DNA of 64,000 nt from JAOADN01 sp046155885 (GTDB lineage Bacteria; Pseudomonadota; Alphaproteobacteria; Rhodobacterales; Rhodobacteraceae). The notes beneath the pieces were generated by a model. That model was not told the origin of the DNA, made no database searches, and was given only the letters and a program-made list of their open reading frames with translations. Below, piece after piece: positions 16,748 to 25,328 of the stretch; the first letter of the stretch is position 1; each line of letters starts with the position of its first letter. Location of the stretch: contig JBJXFU010000119.1 in NCBI GenBank assembly GCA_046155885.1, positions 1-64,000 of the forward strand, written 5' to 3'. A program made the translations under genes and the position numbers.

Positions 16748-17689
16748 TTATCCCAGGGTCCCGGCCAGCGCCCCCAGGTCCACATTGGCCCCGCAGACCA
16801 GAACGCCCACGCGCTCGCCGGGCAAGGGCGTGACGGCGCCCGACAGCAGCGCGGCCAGCGCCGCCGCGCCCCCCGGCTCGGCCGCGATCCGCACCTCGCG
16901 CCAGAGCACCCGCTGCGCCTCGCGGATCGCGTCGTCGGAAACCAGCACCACGCGTTCCACCGCCCCGCGACACAGCCCGAAGACCAGATCGCCCACGTTC
17001 CGCGCCCCGAGCGAATCGGCCGCGACCGAGTTCACCGGCACATCCACCGGCCGCCCCGCCGCAAGCGCCGCATGCAGCGTCGCGGCCCCCTCCGGCTCGA
17101 CCCCCAGTACCCGCGGGCCGCCGCCGCCCCACCACGCCGCCGCACCCGAAATCAGCCCGCCGCCGCCCACCGCGATCACCACATTGTCCAGCCGCGCCTG
17201 CCCCTCCCATTCGCGGAAGAGCGTCCCCTGCCCCTCGATCGTCGGCGCCGCTCCGAAGGGGTGGATGCGCAGCGCGCCGGTCCGCCCCACATGCTCGTCA
17301 CAGGCTGCCTGCGCGTCGTCGAAGCGGTCGCCGATGATCGTCACTTCGGCCCCGAACCGGCGGATGGCCGCGATCTTGGCCGGGGACGCGATGGTCGGCA
17401 CGAAGATGCGCGCCGGATGGCCAAGGCGCCGCGCCGCCGCCGCGACGGCCGCGCCGTGGTTCCCCCCCGAAGCGGCCGCGACCCCGGCCGCCCCGACCGG
17501 GCCCGTCAGGATCGCATTGAACGCGCCGCGCGCTTTGAAGCTGCCGGCATGCTGAAGGAATTCAAGCTTCAGGACCGGCACCCAGCCGCCACCGAAGGCG
17601 CCTGCGGCCAACTCGATCACCGGCGTCACCCGGACGTGCTGCGCGATCCGCCCCGCCGCCGTCTCGACCCCTTCGCGCGTAACGCCCAT
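16748..17689 (-). CDS. PLP-dependent threonine/serine dehydratase-like enzyme
   Basis: This 313-residue fold-type II PLP enzyme has the Schiff-base lysine in AGSFKARGAFNA (about residue 52), an Asn-containing substrate loop (ASGGNHGAAVA) and the glycine-rich phosphate cup VGGGGLISGAA. It resembles threonine dehydratase/serine racemase but lacks the regulatory ACT domain of biosynthetic IlvA, so a catabolic or racemase-type activity is more likely. The ATG at 17689 is preceded by a purine-rich stretch. The gene ends 73 bases before the SDR gene on the same strand. Confidence 0.85.
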   Translation of the reverse strand: MGVTREGVETAAGRIAQHVRVTPVIELAAGAFGGGWVPVLKLEFLQHAGSFKARGAFNAILTGPVGAAGVAAASGGNHGAAVAAAARRLGHPARIFVPTIASPAKIAAIRRFGAEVTIIGDRFDDAQAACDEHVGRTGALRIHPFGAAPTIEGQGTLFREWEGQARLDNVVIAVGGGGLISGAAAWWGGGGPRVLGVEPEGAATLHAALAAGRPVDVPVNSVAADSLGARNVGDLVFGLCRGAVERVVLVSDDAIREAQRVLWREVRIAAEPGGAAALAALLSGAVTPLPGERVGVLVCGANVDLGALAGTLG

Positions 17690-17749
17690 CCCCGTCCCCC
17701 CGCTTTCCGCAATCAGTGGCCCGACCTGCGCCCCTCCGCAATGCCAGCG

Positions 17750-17778
17750 TTGACAGCCGGAATGCCCCCCTGTATCCC
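17750..17778 (+). promoter_or_regulatory. promoter of tRNA-Leu
   Basis: A perfect TTGACA (17750-17755) is followed after 17 bases by TATCCC (17773-17778). Transcription would start about 10 bases before the tRNA 5' end, as expected for a short tRNA leader. Confidence 0.65.
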
Positions 17779-17794
17779 GCCCGTCGCGACACCT

Positions 17795-17879
17795 GCCCAG
17801 GTGGCGGAATTGGTAGACGCGCTGGTTTCAGGTACCAGTGTTGCAAGACGTGGAGGTTCGAGTCCTCTCCTGGGCACCA
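17795..17879 (+). tRNA. tRNA-Leu (CAG)
   Basis: An 85-base class II tRNA. Acceptor strands GCCCAGG and CCTGGGC pair perfectly, followed by discriminator A and an encoded CCA. The anticodon arm CTGGT-TTCAGGT-ACCAG gives anticodon CAG. A long variable arm follows (GTGTTGCAAGACGT), and the T-arm GGAGG-TTCGAGT-CCTCT is canonical (last pair imperfect). The D-loop contains the typical leucine GGAATTGGTAGACGC. It reads CUG, a heavily used Leu codon in this GC-rich genome. Confidence 0.97.
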
Positions 17880-17880
17880 A

Positions 17881-17902
17881 GGCCCCCCTCTGCCAGGGGG
17901 CC
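17881..17902 (+). terminator. hairpin terminator after tRNA-Leu
   Basis: GGCCCCC and GGGGGCC form a 7-bp stem with an 8-base loop starting two bases after the CCA end. There is no T-run, so it may rely on Rho or serve as a 3' processing boundary. Confidence 0.55.
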
Positions 17903-17975
17903 GCGCCACCCCGACCGTGGGCGCGCGCCACCGGCCAAGGCGGAACCCGACCACAACGCGCGGCTTAGGCGGAGT

Positions 17976-18596
17976 ATGGCCTTGACCATTCATGTCCACA
18001 ATGGCGACCTTCCCTCGGGGCTCGACCTTGGCCGCGTCGTCGCCATCGACACCGAAACGATGGGCCTCGACCCCCGCCGCGACCGGCTGTGCCTGGTGCA
18101 GCTTTCGGCGGGCGACGGCGACGCGCATCTGGTCCGCATCGCCAAGGGACAGACCCGCGCGCCGAACCTTGAACGCCTTCTGGCCGACCCCGCCACGCTG
18201 AAGCTCTTCCACTTCGCCCGCTTCGACATCGCTGCCCTCAAGGGGGCCTTCGGAGTGCTCACCCAGCCCGTCTGGTGCACCAAGATCGCCTCCAAGCTCG
18301 TGCGCACCTTCACCGACCGGCACGGCCTGAAATACCTGCTCCAGGACCTCCTCGGAGTCGACATCTCGAAGCAGCAGCAGACCTCCGACTGGGGCGCGGC
18401 CGACCTGACCGAGGCGCAGGCCGAATACGCGGCCTCGGACGTGCTCTACCTGCACCGGCTGAAGGCGGAACTGGAATCCCGGCTCGACCGCGAAGGGCGC
18501 ACCGATATCGCCGAAGCCTGCTTCCGCTTCCTTCCCGTACGGGCCGAGCTCGACCTTCTGGGCTGGGGCGACGAGACCGACATTTTCCGGCACTGA
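17976..18596 (+). CDS. rnd: ribonuclease D-like 3'-5' exonuclease
   Basis: This 206-residue DEDD-family exonuclease is involved in tRNA and other RNA 3' maturation. ExoI is VVAIDTETMGLD (D and E ligands), ExoII is LFHFARFDIAALK, and ExoIII is YAASDVLYLHRL with the Tyr that marks the DEDDy subclass. The HRDC domains of full-length RNase D are absent, as is common for the short alphaproteobacterial form. The ATG at 17976 has GGCGGAG immediately upstream. It lies just after tRNA-Leu and 10 bases before kdsD, so it probably starts the kdsD-lpt operon. Confidence 0.9.
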   Translation: MALTIHVHNGDLPSGLDLGRVVAIDTETMGLDPRRDRLCLVQLSAGDGDAHLVRIAKGQTRAPNLERLLADPATLKLFHFARFDIAALKGAFGVLTQPVWCTKIASKLVRTFTDRHGLKYLLQDLLGVDISKQQQTSDWGAADLTEAQAEYAASDVLYLHRLKAELESRLDREGRTDIAEACFRFLPVRAELDLLGWGDETDIFRH

Positions 18597-18606
18597 GAGC
18601 CCTCCC

Positions 18607-19569
18607 GTGACCGATGCCGAAACCTTCCTCGCCACCGCCCGCCGCGTCATCGGGATCGAGACGCGGGGGCTTGCCGCGCTGGCCGATAGCCTCGGGCCGG
18701 GCTTTGCCGATGCGGTCACCGTAATCCTAGGCGCAAAGGGGCGCGTCATCGTCTCGGGAATGGGGAAGTCGGGTCATGTCGGGCGCAAGATCGCCTCGAC
18801 CCTCGCCTCGACCGGCACACCCGCGCAATTCGTCCACCCGGCCGAGGCCAGCCACGGCGATCTCGGCATGATCACCGAGGCCGACGTGGCGCTGGTCCTG
18901 TCGAACTCGGGCGAAACGCCCGAGCTTTCCGACCTGATCACGCATACCCGCCGCTTCCGCATTCCGCTGATCGGTGTCGCCGGGCGGGCCGATTCGGCCC
19001 TGCTCCGCCAGGCAGACGTCGCGATCCTTCTGCCTGCGGCGGAAGAGGCCTGCGGCACCGGGAACGTCCCCACCACCTCGACCACCATGACGCTCGCGCT
19101 GGGCGACGCGCTGGCGGTGGCGCTGATGGAACACCGCCGCTTCACCCCGGACCATTTCCGCAGCTTCCACCCCGGCGGCCGGCTCGGCGCGAAACTCGCC
19201 AAGGTCAGCGACCTGATGCATTCGGGCGAAGCGCTTCCCCTGGTGGCCGAAGCCGCATCCATGCCCGAGGTCCTGCTGGCGATCACCCGCAAAGGCTTCG
19301 GCGTGGCGGGCGTGACAGACAGCGCGGGACGCCTTGCCGGCATTATCACCGACGGCGACCTGCGGCGGCACATGGACGGGCTTCTTGCCCTCAGCGCCGC
19401 CGAGGTGATGACCGCGAACCCCCGCACCATCCCGCCCGGGGCGCTGGCGGGAAAGGCGCTTGCGGTGATGAACGACCGTAAGATCACCTGCCTCTTCGCC
19501 GTCGGCGCCGACGGGCGGCCCGAGGGCATCCTGCATATCCACGACTGCCTGCGCGCCGGGGTGATCTGA
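18607..19569 (+). CDS. kdsD: arabinose-5-phosphate isomerase KdsD
   Basis: KdsD converts ribulose 5-phosphate to arabinose 5-phosphate, the first committed precursor of KDO for lipopolysaccharide. The 320-residue protein has an N-terminal SIS domain (SGMGKSGHVGRKIASTLAST, then SNSGETPELSDL) and two CBS domains from about residue 200 (ADLMHSG-like entry, GIITDGDLRRHM, CLFAVGADGRPEGILHIHD). The start is GTG 18607. It sits immediately upstream of lptC, the standard arrangement linking KDO synthesis to LPS export. Confidence 0.95.
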   Translation: MTDAETFLATARRVIGIETRGLAALADSLGPGFADAVTVILGAKGRVIVSGMGKSGHVGRKIASTLASTGTPAQFVHPAEASHGDLGMITEADVALVLSNSGETPELSDLITHTRRFRIPLIGVAGRADSALLRQADVAILLPAAEEACGTGNVPTTSTTMTLALGDALAVALMEHRRFTPDHFRSFHPGGRLGAKLAKVSDLMHSGEALPLVAEAASMPEVLLAITRKGFGVAGVTDSAGRLAGIITDGDLRRHMDGLLALSAAEVMTANPRTIPPGALAGKALAVMNDRKITCLFAVGADGRPEGILHIHDCLRAGVI

Positions 19570-19573
19570 ACCG

Positions 19574-20203
19574 ATGGCCGACGCCCTGGCACTGCATTCG
19601 CGTGTGGTGTTCTGGCTGAAGATCCTTCTGCCGCTCGCCGCGCTCTTGATCCTGTCGACCCTGTTCCTGCTCGCGCGCGGTCCGGCGCCGGACGGGACGA
19701 TCCCGTTCTCCGATGTTGACCTGAAGGGTCTGGCCGGAGACCCCCGGGTGACGGCGCCGGAGTATTCCGGTATGACCGCCGACGGCGCCTCGGTCACGGT
19801 CACCGCCGCCGAGGCGCGGCCGGGACAGGGCGGCGACAGCCCCGCGACAGCGACGGGCATCGCCGTCATCTACGAACGCCCCGGCGGCACCCGCGCGACC
19901 ATCACCGCCGACCGTGGCGCACTTGCCCCGGAGGAGGGAAGCCTGGACCTTTCCGGCAGCGTCGTGCTGCGGACCTCGACCGGATACGTCCTGACCGCCG
20001 ACCGGACGGTCATGGATCTCGACCTGACCCGCCTGGCTTCGGATGGCCCGGTCACCATCGACGGACCCTTCGGGCGGATCGAGGCCGGGTCGATGCTGCT
20101 CGACGCCGCCTCGGGGCGCGGCGGCCATGACGTTCTGGTGTTCCGGGGCGGTGTGCGGGTAAGGTACGATCCTGCGAACCCCGTTTCCCCGGCCAACCCA
20201 TGA
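19574..20203 (+). CDS. lptC: LPS export protein LptC
   Basis: LptC is the bitopic inner-membrane component that receives lipopolysaccharide from LptB2FG and hands it to LptA. The 209-residue protein has one N-terminal transmembrane helix (about residues 12-33, VVFWLKILLPLAALLILSTL) and a periplasmic beta-jellyroll, with repeated strands such as GSLDLSGSVVLRTSTGYVL. It overlaps lptA by ATGA. Sequence divergence is normal for this family; identity rests on the helix, length and position between kdsD and lptA. Confidence 0.9.
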   Translation: MADALALHSRVVFWLKILLPLAALLILSTLFLLARGPAPDGTIPFSDVDLKGLAGDPRVTAPEYSGMTADGASVTVTAAEARPGQGGDSPATATGIAVIYERPGGTRATITADRGALAPEEGSLDLSGSVVLRTSTGYVLTADRTVMDLDLTRLASDGPVTIDGPFGRIEAGSMLLDAASGRGGHDVLVFRGGVRVRYDPANPVSPANP

Positions 20204-20694
20204 TCCGCAACGCCGCAGTTTTCGCCCTGACCCTGCTTTCCGCCGGCGCCGCATCGGGCGCGGGCACCGAGGTCGCGTTCGGCGGCCTCAAGGCCGACCC
20301 CACGCTTCCGGTGGAAGTGACCTCGGACGCGCTCAGCGTCGACCAGACCAATGGCACGGCCGTCTTCACCGGCAATGTCGTGGTCGTGCAGGGCGATATG
20401 CGGATGAGCGCCGCGGAAATCCGTGTCGAATACACCGCTGCGCCGGATCGCCGCGTCGCGCGGATGACGGCGACAGGCGGCGTGACGCTGGTAAGCGGCG
20501 GCGGCGACGCGGCCAGCTCGGAAAAGGCGGTCTATTCGCCGGAAACGGGGGTTGTGGTGATGACCGGCGACGTGGTCCTGACGCAGGGCGCCAACGCGAT
20601 GAGCGGCCAGTCGCTGACCGTCGATCTCGACACGGGAACGGGGCGGATGGAGGGCCGGGTGACGACCACGCTTGCCCCCGCGAAGAAGAACTGA
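20200..20694 (+). CDS. lptA: periplasmic LPS bridge protein LptA
   Basis: LptA polymerises into the periplasmic bridge carrying lipopolysaccharide to LptD/E. The 164-residue precursor has a Sec signal peptide (FALTLLSAGAASG) and an OstA-like beta-jellyroll: VTSDALSVDQTNGTAVFTGN, then DMRMSAAEIRVEY and a second strand set around VVMTGDVVLTQGANAMSG. The start overlaps lptC by four bases and the stop overlaps lptB by one (TGATG), so stoichiometric expression is likely. Confidence 0.93.
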   Translation: MIRNAAVFALTLLSAGAASGAGTEVAFGGLKADPTLPVEVTSDALSVDQTNGTAVFTGNVVVVQGDMRMSAAEIRVEYTAAPDRRVARMTATGGVTLVSGGGDAASSEKAVYSPETGVVVMTGDVVLTQGANAMSGQSLTVDLDTGTGRMEGRVTTTLAPAKKN

Positions 20695-21458
20695 TGGCCG
20701 ATGCCGGCCCCACCCTGACCGTCACCGAAGGCTCGGCCGGGCTGAAGGTCAGGCACCTGCGGAAAAGCTACCGCCGCCGCCCGGTGATCCGGGATGTCTC
20801 GCTGGACCTCGGCAGGGGCGAGGTGGTTGCCCTGCTCGGGCCGAACGGGTCGGGCAAGACCACCTGCTTTTACAACATCGCGGGCCTGATCCTGCCCGAC
20901 AGCGGCGAAGTGAGCATCGACGGGCGCGACGTGACCGGCCTGCCGATGTACCGCCGCGCCCGCCTGGGGATCGGCTACCTGCCGCAGGAAGTCTCGATCT
21001 TCCGGGGCCTTTCGGTCGAAGACAACATCCTCGCCGTGCTTGAGATCGCCCACGGCGACCGCCACAAGCGGCGCGAACGACTCGAAGAGCTCCTGTCGGA
21101 TTTCTCGATCACCCACCTCCGCCGCGCCCCTGCTTTGTCGCTTTCGGGCGGCGAACGGCGGCGGGTGGAAATCGCGCGCTGCCTGGCCTCGGACCCGAAA
21201 TACCTTCTGCTCGACGAACCCTTCGCGGGCGTCGATCCGATCTCGGTGGGCGAAATCCGTTCGCTTGTCCATGACCTGAAGTCGCGTGGGATCGGCGTAT
21301 TGGTCACCGACCACAACGTCCGCGACACGCTGGAAATCGTCGACCGCGCCTACATCCTGCACGATGGCGCGGTCCTGATGAGCGGCACAGCCGAAGAAGT
21401 GGTGCGCGACGAAAACGTGCGCCGCGTCTATCTCGGCCAGAGTTTCCGTATCGGCTGA
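20694..21458 (+). CDS. lptB: LPS export ABC ATPase LptB
   Basis: LptB is the cytoplasmic ATPase powering LPS extraction by LptFG. The 254-residue protein has Walker A GPNGSGKTT near residue 50, the Q-loop PQEVSIFRGLSVEDN, the signature LSLSGGERRRVEIARCLA, Walker B YLLLDEPFAGVDP and the switch His in VTDHNVRD. The PFAGVDP and SVEDN features are characteristic of LptB among ABC ATPases. The N-terminus is about 12 residues longer than in E. coli. rpoN follows after 12 bases. Confidence 0.96.
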   Translation: MADAGPTLTVTEGSAGLKVRHLRKSYRRRPVIRDVSLDLGRGEVVALLGPNGSGKTTCFYNIAGLILPDSGEVSIDGRDVTGLPMYRRARLGIGYLPQEVSIFRGLSVEDNILAVLEIAHGDRHKRRERLEELLSDFSITHLRRAPALSLSGGERRRVEIARCLASDPKYLLLDEPFAGVDPISVGEIRSLVHDLKSRGIGVLVTDHNVRDTLEIVDRAYILHDGAVLMSGTAEEVVRDENVRRVYLGQSFRIG

Positions 21459-21470
21459 CAGGCAAAGGCG

Positions 21471-22751
21471 GTGGCGATCCGGCAGCGACTGGAGCAGCGG
21501 CAGCGGCAGGTCATCGCATTGACGCCCGGCATGCGCCGGTCGCTCGGCATCCTGCGGATGCCTGCGCTCACGCTTCGCGATGAACTCCTGCGCGAAGCGG
21601 CCGAAAATCCCCTGCTGATCGTTGAAGAAGGCGACGGCCGCGCCGCCGGCCTGTCCTTCGCGGCAGACCTGCCGGCCGTGGAAGGCCCGCGCGCCGCGCT
21701 TGTCGCTCAGATCGAACGGCGCCGCCTTGCACCCGAAGTCGAGGCGGCGGCGCTGTTCCTGGCGGGCGAGCTGCGCGAGGACGGATACCTGGACACCACG
21801 CTGGAACGGATCGCCGAGGAATTCCGACTGCCCATCGCGCCGCTGGAAGCCGGCCTCGCGGCGCTGCAGGGCTGCGAACCCGCCGGTGTCGGCGCTCGGT
21901 CCCTGGCCGAATGCCTGGCGCTGCAGCTGGTGGACCGGGGCCTCGACCGCGCGCTGGCCTTCGGGCTGACCGGGCGGCTTGCCGACCTTGCCGCCGGCCG
22001 CTGGACCGTTCTTGCCCGCGCGCTCGGGCAACCGATGGACGAGATCGCGCGCCTGGCCGAACTGGTGCGCAGCCTGTCGCCCCGCCCGCTTTCCGACCCG
22101 GACACTCCCAGCGTCATCCGCGTGCCCGATCTCGTGGTGCAGAAGACCCCTGATGGCGGGCTTTCCGTGGCGCTGGCCTACGGCGTCGTGCCGCGCCTTT
22201 CGGTCATGGACATGGCGCACGCGGGGGAACCGGGGACCGAATTGCGCAAGCTTTTCGCACGGGCGCGGGCCATCGCCTCGGCGGTCGGTGCGCGCGGGGC
22301 GACCCTCCTGGCCATCGGGCGGCTGATAGCCGAGCTGCAGGCCGAATTCTTCACCGGCGGTGAAAGAATCGTTCCCCTGACCCGGGCCGAAGCGGCGGCC
22401 GCGCTGGGGCTTCACCCTTCCACCCTGGGCCGCGCCATTGCGGACAAGGCGCTGGTCTTCGCCGGCACGGTGCACGCTTTGGAAACATTCTTTCCCCGCC
22501 CCGCACCCGGACCCGACCTGGCGGTCTCGGCTTTCGATCTGCAGCGGCGGATTCAGGCGATTGTCGCGGCCGAGGACCCCGGGCAGCCCCTTGCGGACGA
22601 AGCGATCCGTACCCAGTTGAAGATCGAGGGCGTTGACATCGCGCGCCGAACTGTCGCCAAATATCGGAAATGCCTGCGCATAGCCTCTTCGTACGCGCGA
22701 CGGCGCAACCCGCGTCCCGGCCGGGGTCCGAAGCGGCCGGACAGGCAGTGA
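21471..22751 (+). CDS. rpoN: RNA polymerase sigma-54 factor RpoN
   Basis: RpoN directs transcription from -24/-12 promoters with enhancer-binding activators, classically for nitrogen control. The 426-residue protein has region I (RQVIALTPGMRRSLGILRM), little acidic region II, and a core-binding region III with the HTH segment LGLHPSTLGRAIADK. The C-terminal RpoN box is ARRTVAKYRK; the family consensus ends in YRE, so the last residue is substituted. It is shorter than E. coli RpoN (477). The start is GTG 21471. Location between lptB and hpf is the widely conserved order. Confidence 0.94.
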   Translation: MAIRQRLEQRQRQVIALTPGMRRSLGILRMPALTLRDELLREAAENPLLIVEEGDGRAAGLSFAADLPAVEGPRAALVAQIERRRLAPEVEAAALFLAGELREDGYLDTTLERIAEEFRLPIAPLEAGLAALQGCEPAGVGARSLAECLALQLVDRGLDRALAFGLTGRLADLAAGRWTVLARALGQPMDEIARLAELVRSLSPRPLSDPDTPSVIRVPDLVVQKTPDGGLSVALAYGVVPRLSVMDMAHAGEPGTELRKLFARARAIASAVGARGATLLAIGRLIAELQAEFFTGGERIVPLTRAEAAAALGLHPSTLGRAIADKALVFAGTVHALETFFPRPAPGPDLAVSAFDLQRRIQAIVAAEDPGQPLADEAIRTQLKIEGVDIARRTVAKYRKCLRIASSYARRRNPRPGRGPKRPDRQ

Positions 22752-22832
22752 AATCTCTCCCGTCATTCCCGAGCCAGCGGCACGGCCGACCGACCGGCCG
22801 CATTCCGCGCCCCTGTCAGCCGAGGAGGACCC

Positions 22833-23408
22833 ATGCGCTATCAGATCAGCGGCAAACAGCTTGAAATCGGCGAGGCGCTGCAGGCCCATGTGAAGGCCGA
22901 ACTGGGCGGCACCATCGGCAAGTATGCCCAGCGCGCGACTGACGCGAACGTCGTCTTTACCCGCGATGGCCACCAGTTCCACTGCGAGGCGACGATCCAC
23001 CTTTCGACCGGTCTTTCGGCCTCGGCACGGGGCGATTCGCCCGATGCCTACGTCGCCTTCGAAACCTGTCGCGAACGGATGGACAAGCAGCTTCGCCGTT
23101 ACAAGCGGCGGATCAGGGACCATCACCACCACCGCTCCTCGCCCGTTGAATTCGACGGGGCCCCCATGTATGTCCTCGCGGCGGAAGACCCCGGCGAAGA
23201 CAGCGAGCCCGAGGGCTTTCAGCCGGTGATCGTCGCCGAGATGGAGACGCGGATCCCCGCGCTCTCGGTGGGCGAGGCGGTGATGCAGATGGAACTGAGC
23301 GGGGCGCAGCTTCTGGTGTTCCGCAACGAAAAACACGGCAGGGTCAATGTCGTCCACCGCCGGGAAGACGGCAATGTGGGCTGGATCGACCCCCAGGCGA
23401 ACGGCTGA
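22833..23408 (+). CDS. hpf: ribosome hibernation promoting factor, long form
   Basis: Long-form HPF binds the 30S subunit and drives 100S dimer formation in stationary phase. The 191-residue protein has an N-terminal RaiA/YfiA domain (about residues 1-105) and a C-terminal dimerisation domain (about 130-187, IPALSVGEAVMQMELSG and LLVFRNEKHGRVNVVHRRED). A His run (DHHHHRS) marks the linker. The ribosome binding site GAGGAGGA precedes the ATG. The 82-base gap after rpoN contains a GGCCGACCGACCGGCC imperfect palindrome that could mark a separate promoter. Confidence 0.94.
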   Translation: MRYQISGKQLEIGEALQAHVKAELGGTIGKYAQRATDANVVFTRDGHQFHCEATIHLSTGLSASARGDSPDAYVAFETCRERMDKQLRRYKRRIRDHHHHRSSPVEFDGAPMYVLAAEDPGEDSEPEGFQPVIVAEMETRIPALSVGEAVMQMELSGAQLLVFRNEKHGRVNVVHRREDGNVGWIDPQANG

Positions 23409-23440
23409 CGGCCGCTCGGCGGGCAGGACGGTAGAACAGA

Positions 23441-23905
23441 ATGAACCTCTCGGAATTGCTGCCCGCCGGCGCCGTGCGCGTGCTCGGCCAGGCTTCGACG
23501 AAAAAGCGACTGTTCCAGGATGTCGCGGACTTCGCCGGCCAGGTCTATGGCCTTCGCCCGGGTCTGGTGCAGGACGCGCTGCAGGAACGCGAGACGCTGG
23601 GGCCCACAGGGGTCGGCCACGGAGTGGCGCTGCCGCATGCGCGGATCGAGGGGATCGACCGCGTCGTCGGGCTGTTCATCCGCCTTGAACGGTCGCTCGA
23701 CTTCGATTCCGTCGACCGCCAGCCGGTGGACCTGATCTTCACGCTGCTGGCGCCCAAGGACTCAGGCGTCGAGCACCTCAAGGCGCTGGCGCTGGTTTCG
23801 CGGACGATGCGGGATGCGGGCGTCTGCGTGAAGCTTCGCGCGAACTCCGACCCGGCGGCGCTGCACGCCGTCCTGACCGAACATCGTTCGATTCAGGCGG
23901 CTTGA
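23441..23905 (+). CDS. ptsN: nitrogen PTS enzyme IIA PtsN
   Basis: PtsN is the terminal phosphoacceptor of the nitrogen-related phosphotransferase system, regulating potassium transport, PHB and nitrogen metabolism by protein binding. The 154-residue EIIA(Ntr) protein has the phosphorylated His at about residue 66 in GHGVALPHARI and the family segment FTLLAPKDSGVEHLKALALVSR. It closes the lpt-rpoN-hpf operon. Its TGA is separated by one base from the stop of the convergent sulfotransferase gene, leaving no room for a terminator. Confidence 0.95.
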   Translation: MNLSELLPAGAVRVLGQASTKKRLFQDVADFAGQVYGLRPGLVQDALQERETLGPTGVGHGVALPHARIEGIDRVVGLFIRLERSLDFDSVDRQPVDLIFTLLAPKDSGVEHLKALALVSRTMRDAGVCVKLRANSDPAALHAVLTEHRSIQAA

Positions 23906-23906
23906 C

Positions 23907-25319
23907 TCACGAGGTGCCCGGCGTCCAGTCACCGAAGCCGAAGTTGATGTAATCGCGGGCATAGGCCGCCCGCGCCGCCGCCTCGATCGAGGGATCGAAG
24001 ACGTCGGCCAGCGCGGCGGACGGCGCCGGTGCGGCAATGCCGGGCGGTCCGTCGTTCCCGGCAAGGGTCTTGAATCCTTCGGCAAGACAGGAAGCGCGCA
24101 GGATCGCGTCGGGCGGGCGGAACTCGGAAAACCCGGCGATGACCGCCGACTGGCCGGCCCAGGCGGCGGGAACGGCGCCAAGCGCCGGATCGGCAAGTCG
24201 CAGCCGGACGAGCTTGAGGAATGCCAGGAACAGCGCTCCGGACTCGGCCTGCGGGGACGCCCCAGGACCGGACACCTCCGGCGGCAGGTCAATTCCGGCA
24301 GCCCGCCCGATCTCGGCCCGCTGCCAGTCCGGCGCCACCGTGTCCCGCGCGGCGGTGAACGCCTCCCATGCCCGCGCGACCGGATGCCGGACCAGCGTGA
24401 AGGCCCGGTGCCCCGGCCGGTCCCGCATCCATGCGCGCAGCGTCGATTGGGTGAAGCCTTCGGTCAGGCCTGCTTCCGCGCCCTGGCCGATGCCCGCAAG
24501 CCAGGGCAGAACCCAGTCGCGCGGAACACCGGCGACCGGCATGTAGAGAAGCGGAGCGCCCTTGGCCGCGACGAAGCCCGGCACCTGCGGCCCCCGCCGG
24601 ACTTCGGCGAAGTCGGGGACGAACGCCGCGCACTGGCCGGTTTCGCGAAGCGCGCGCTCCATATCGTCCCGGTTGCGGACGGCGTGAACGAGGCCCCCCG
24701 GGTTCTGCCGCACGACTGTCCCGGCGAGCGCAGCAATCGGCCTGGCCCCCAGGAACGCGATGAGCCCGTTGACGATCGCAAGATCGCCCAAGTCGTCGTA
24801 GCCGATATGGAACGCCGTCTGCCCGGTTGTCCGAAGGGCGCGCGCGATATGCCGGTGGAACCTGTCGCGTTCATCGAGGAAGGTTCGGAATTCCGCCGGA
24901 TCGAAGTCGAACTCCGCCGTCTTCCGGTCGCGCGCGTCGCTGATCCGCCACTGGCCGGTGGCGCGCGCTGCCAGGAGGCTCAGGAAACTGTCCGGCGGGT
25001 CGCGCGTCAGCACGATCTTGGCACAGGCGGGATCGAGAAGCGCCCGCTCCAGCGCCCTTTCGCTGTGGCCGGGGAACAGGCGGAACCCGTTCAGGCCGGG
25101 GGCGGCGACGATCCGGTCGATCAGAGTGTCAGGGTCGCCATCGCGGGCCCGCTGGGTCATGCCCAGAACCGACCTCCCGCCGGGTTGCCCGACGAAGGCG
25201 GGGTTGAAGGCTTCGCCGTGGCATCGCAGCCCTTCGGCACTGTTCAGATGGGCTTCCAGCAGGTTCGAACCCGTGCGCATCCCTGCGAGGACAACGAACC
25301 ATGTCGGCCGGTCTGCCAT
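23907..25319 (-). CDS. two-domain sulfotransferase family protein
   Basis: The 470-residue protein has an N-terminal Stf0/NodH-like sulfotransferase domain (about 1-225). The PAPS loop region is VVLAGMRTGSNLLEAHLNS and the 3'-phosphate site is IVLTRDPPDSFLSLLAAR. A second domain (about 240-470) begins APLLYMPVAGVPRDWVLPWL and contains FTLVRHPVARAWEAFTAA, which looks like the 3'-phosphate motif of another sulfotransferase. However, its phosphosulfate loop is degraded (MPVAGVPRDW lacks the K-T/S-G-T pattern). The acceptor is unknown; the adjacent glycosyltransferases suggest a surface glycan. It starts 9 bases after the GT14-like gene stop, hence is co-transcribed. Confidence 0.8.
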   Translation of the reverse strand: MADRPTWFVVLAGMRTGSNLLEAHLNSAEGLRCHGEAFNPAFVGQPGGRSVLGMTQRARDGDPDTLIDRIVAAPGLNGFRLFPGHSERALERALLDPACAKIVLTRDPPDSFLSLLAARATGQWRISDARDRKTAEFDFDPAEFRTFLDERDRFHRHIARALRTTGQTAFHIGYDDLGDLAIVNGLIAFLGARPIAALAGTVVRQNPGGLVHAVRNRDDMERALRETGQCAAFVPDFAEVRRGPQVPGFVAAKGAPLLYMPVAGVPRDWVLPWLAGIGQGAEAGLTEGFTQSTLRAWMRDRPGHRAFTLVRHPVARAWEAFTAARDTVAPDWQRAEIGRAAGIDLPPEVSGPGASPQAESGALFLAFLKLVRLRLADPALGAVPAAWAGQSAVIAGFSEFRPPDAILRASCLAEGFKTLAGNDGPPGIAAPAPSAALADVFDPSIEAAARAAYARDYINFGFGDWTPGTS

Positions 25320-25328
25320 GCCGCGTTC

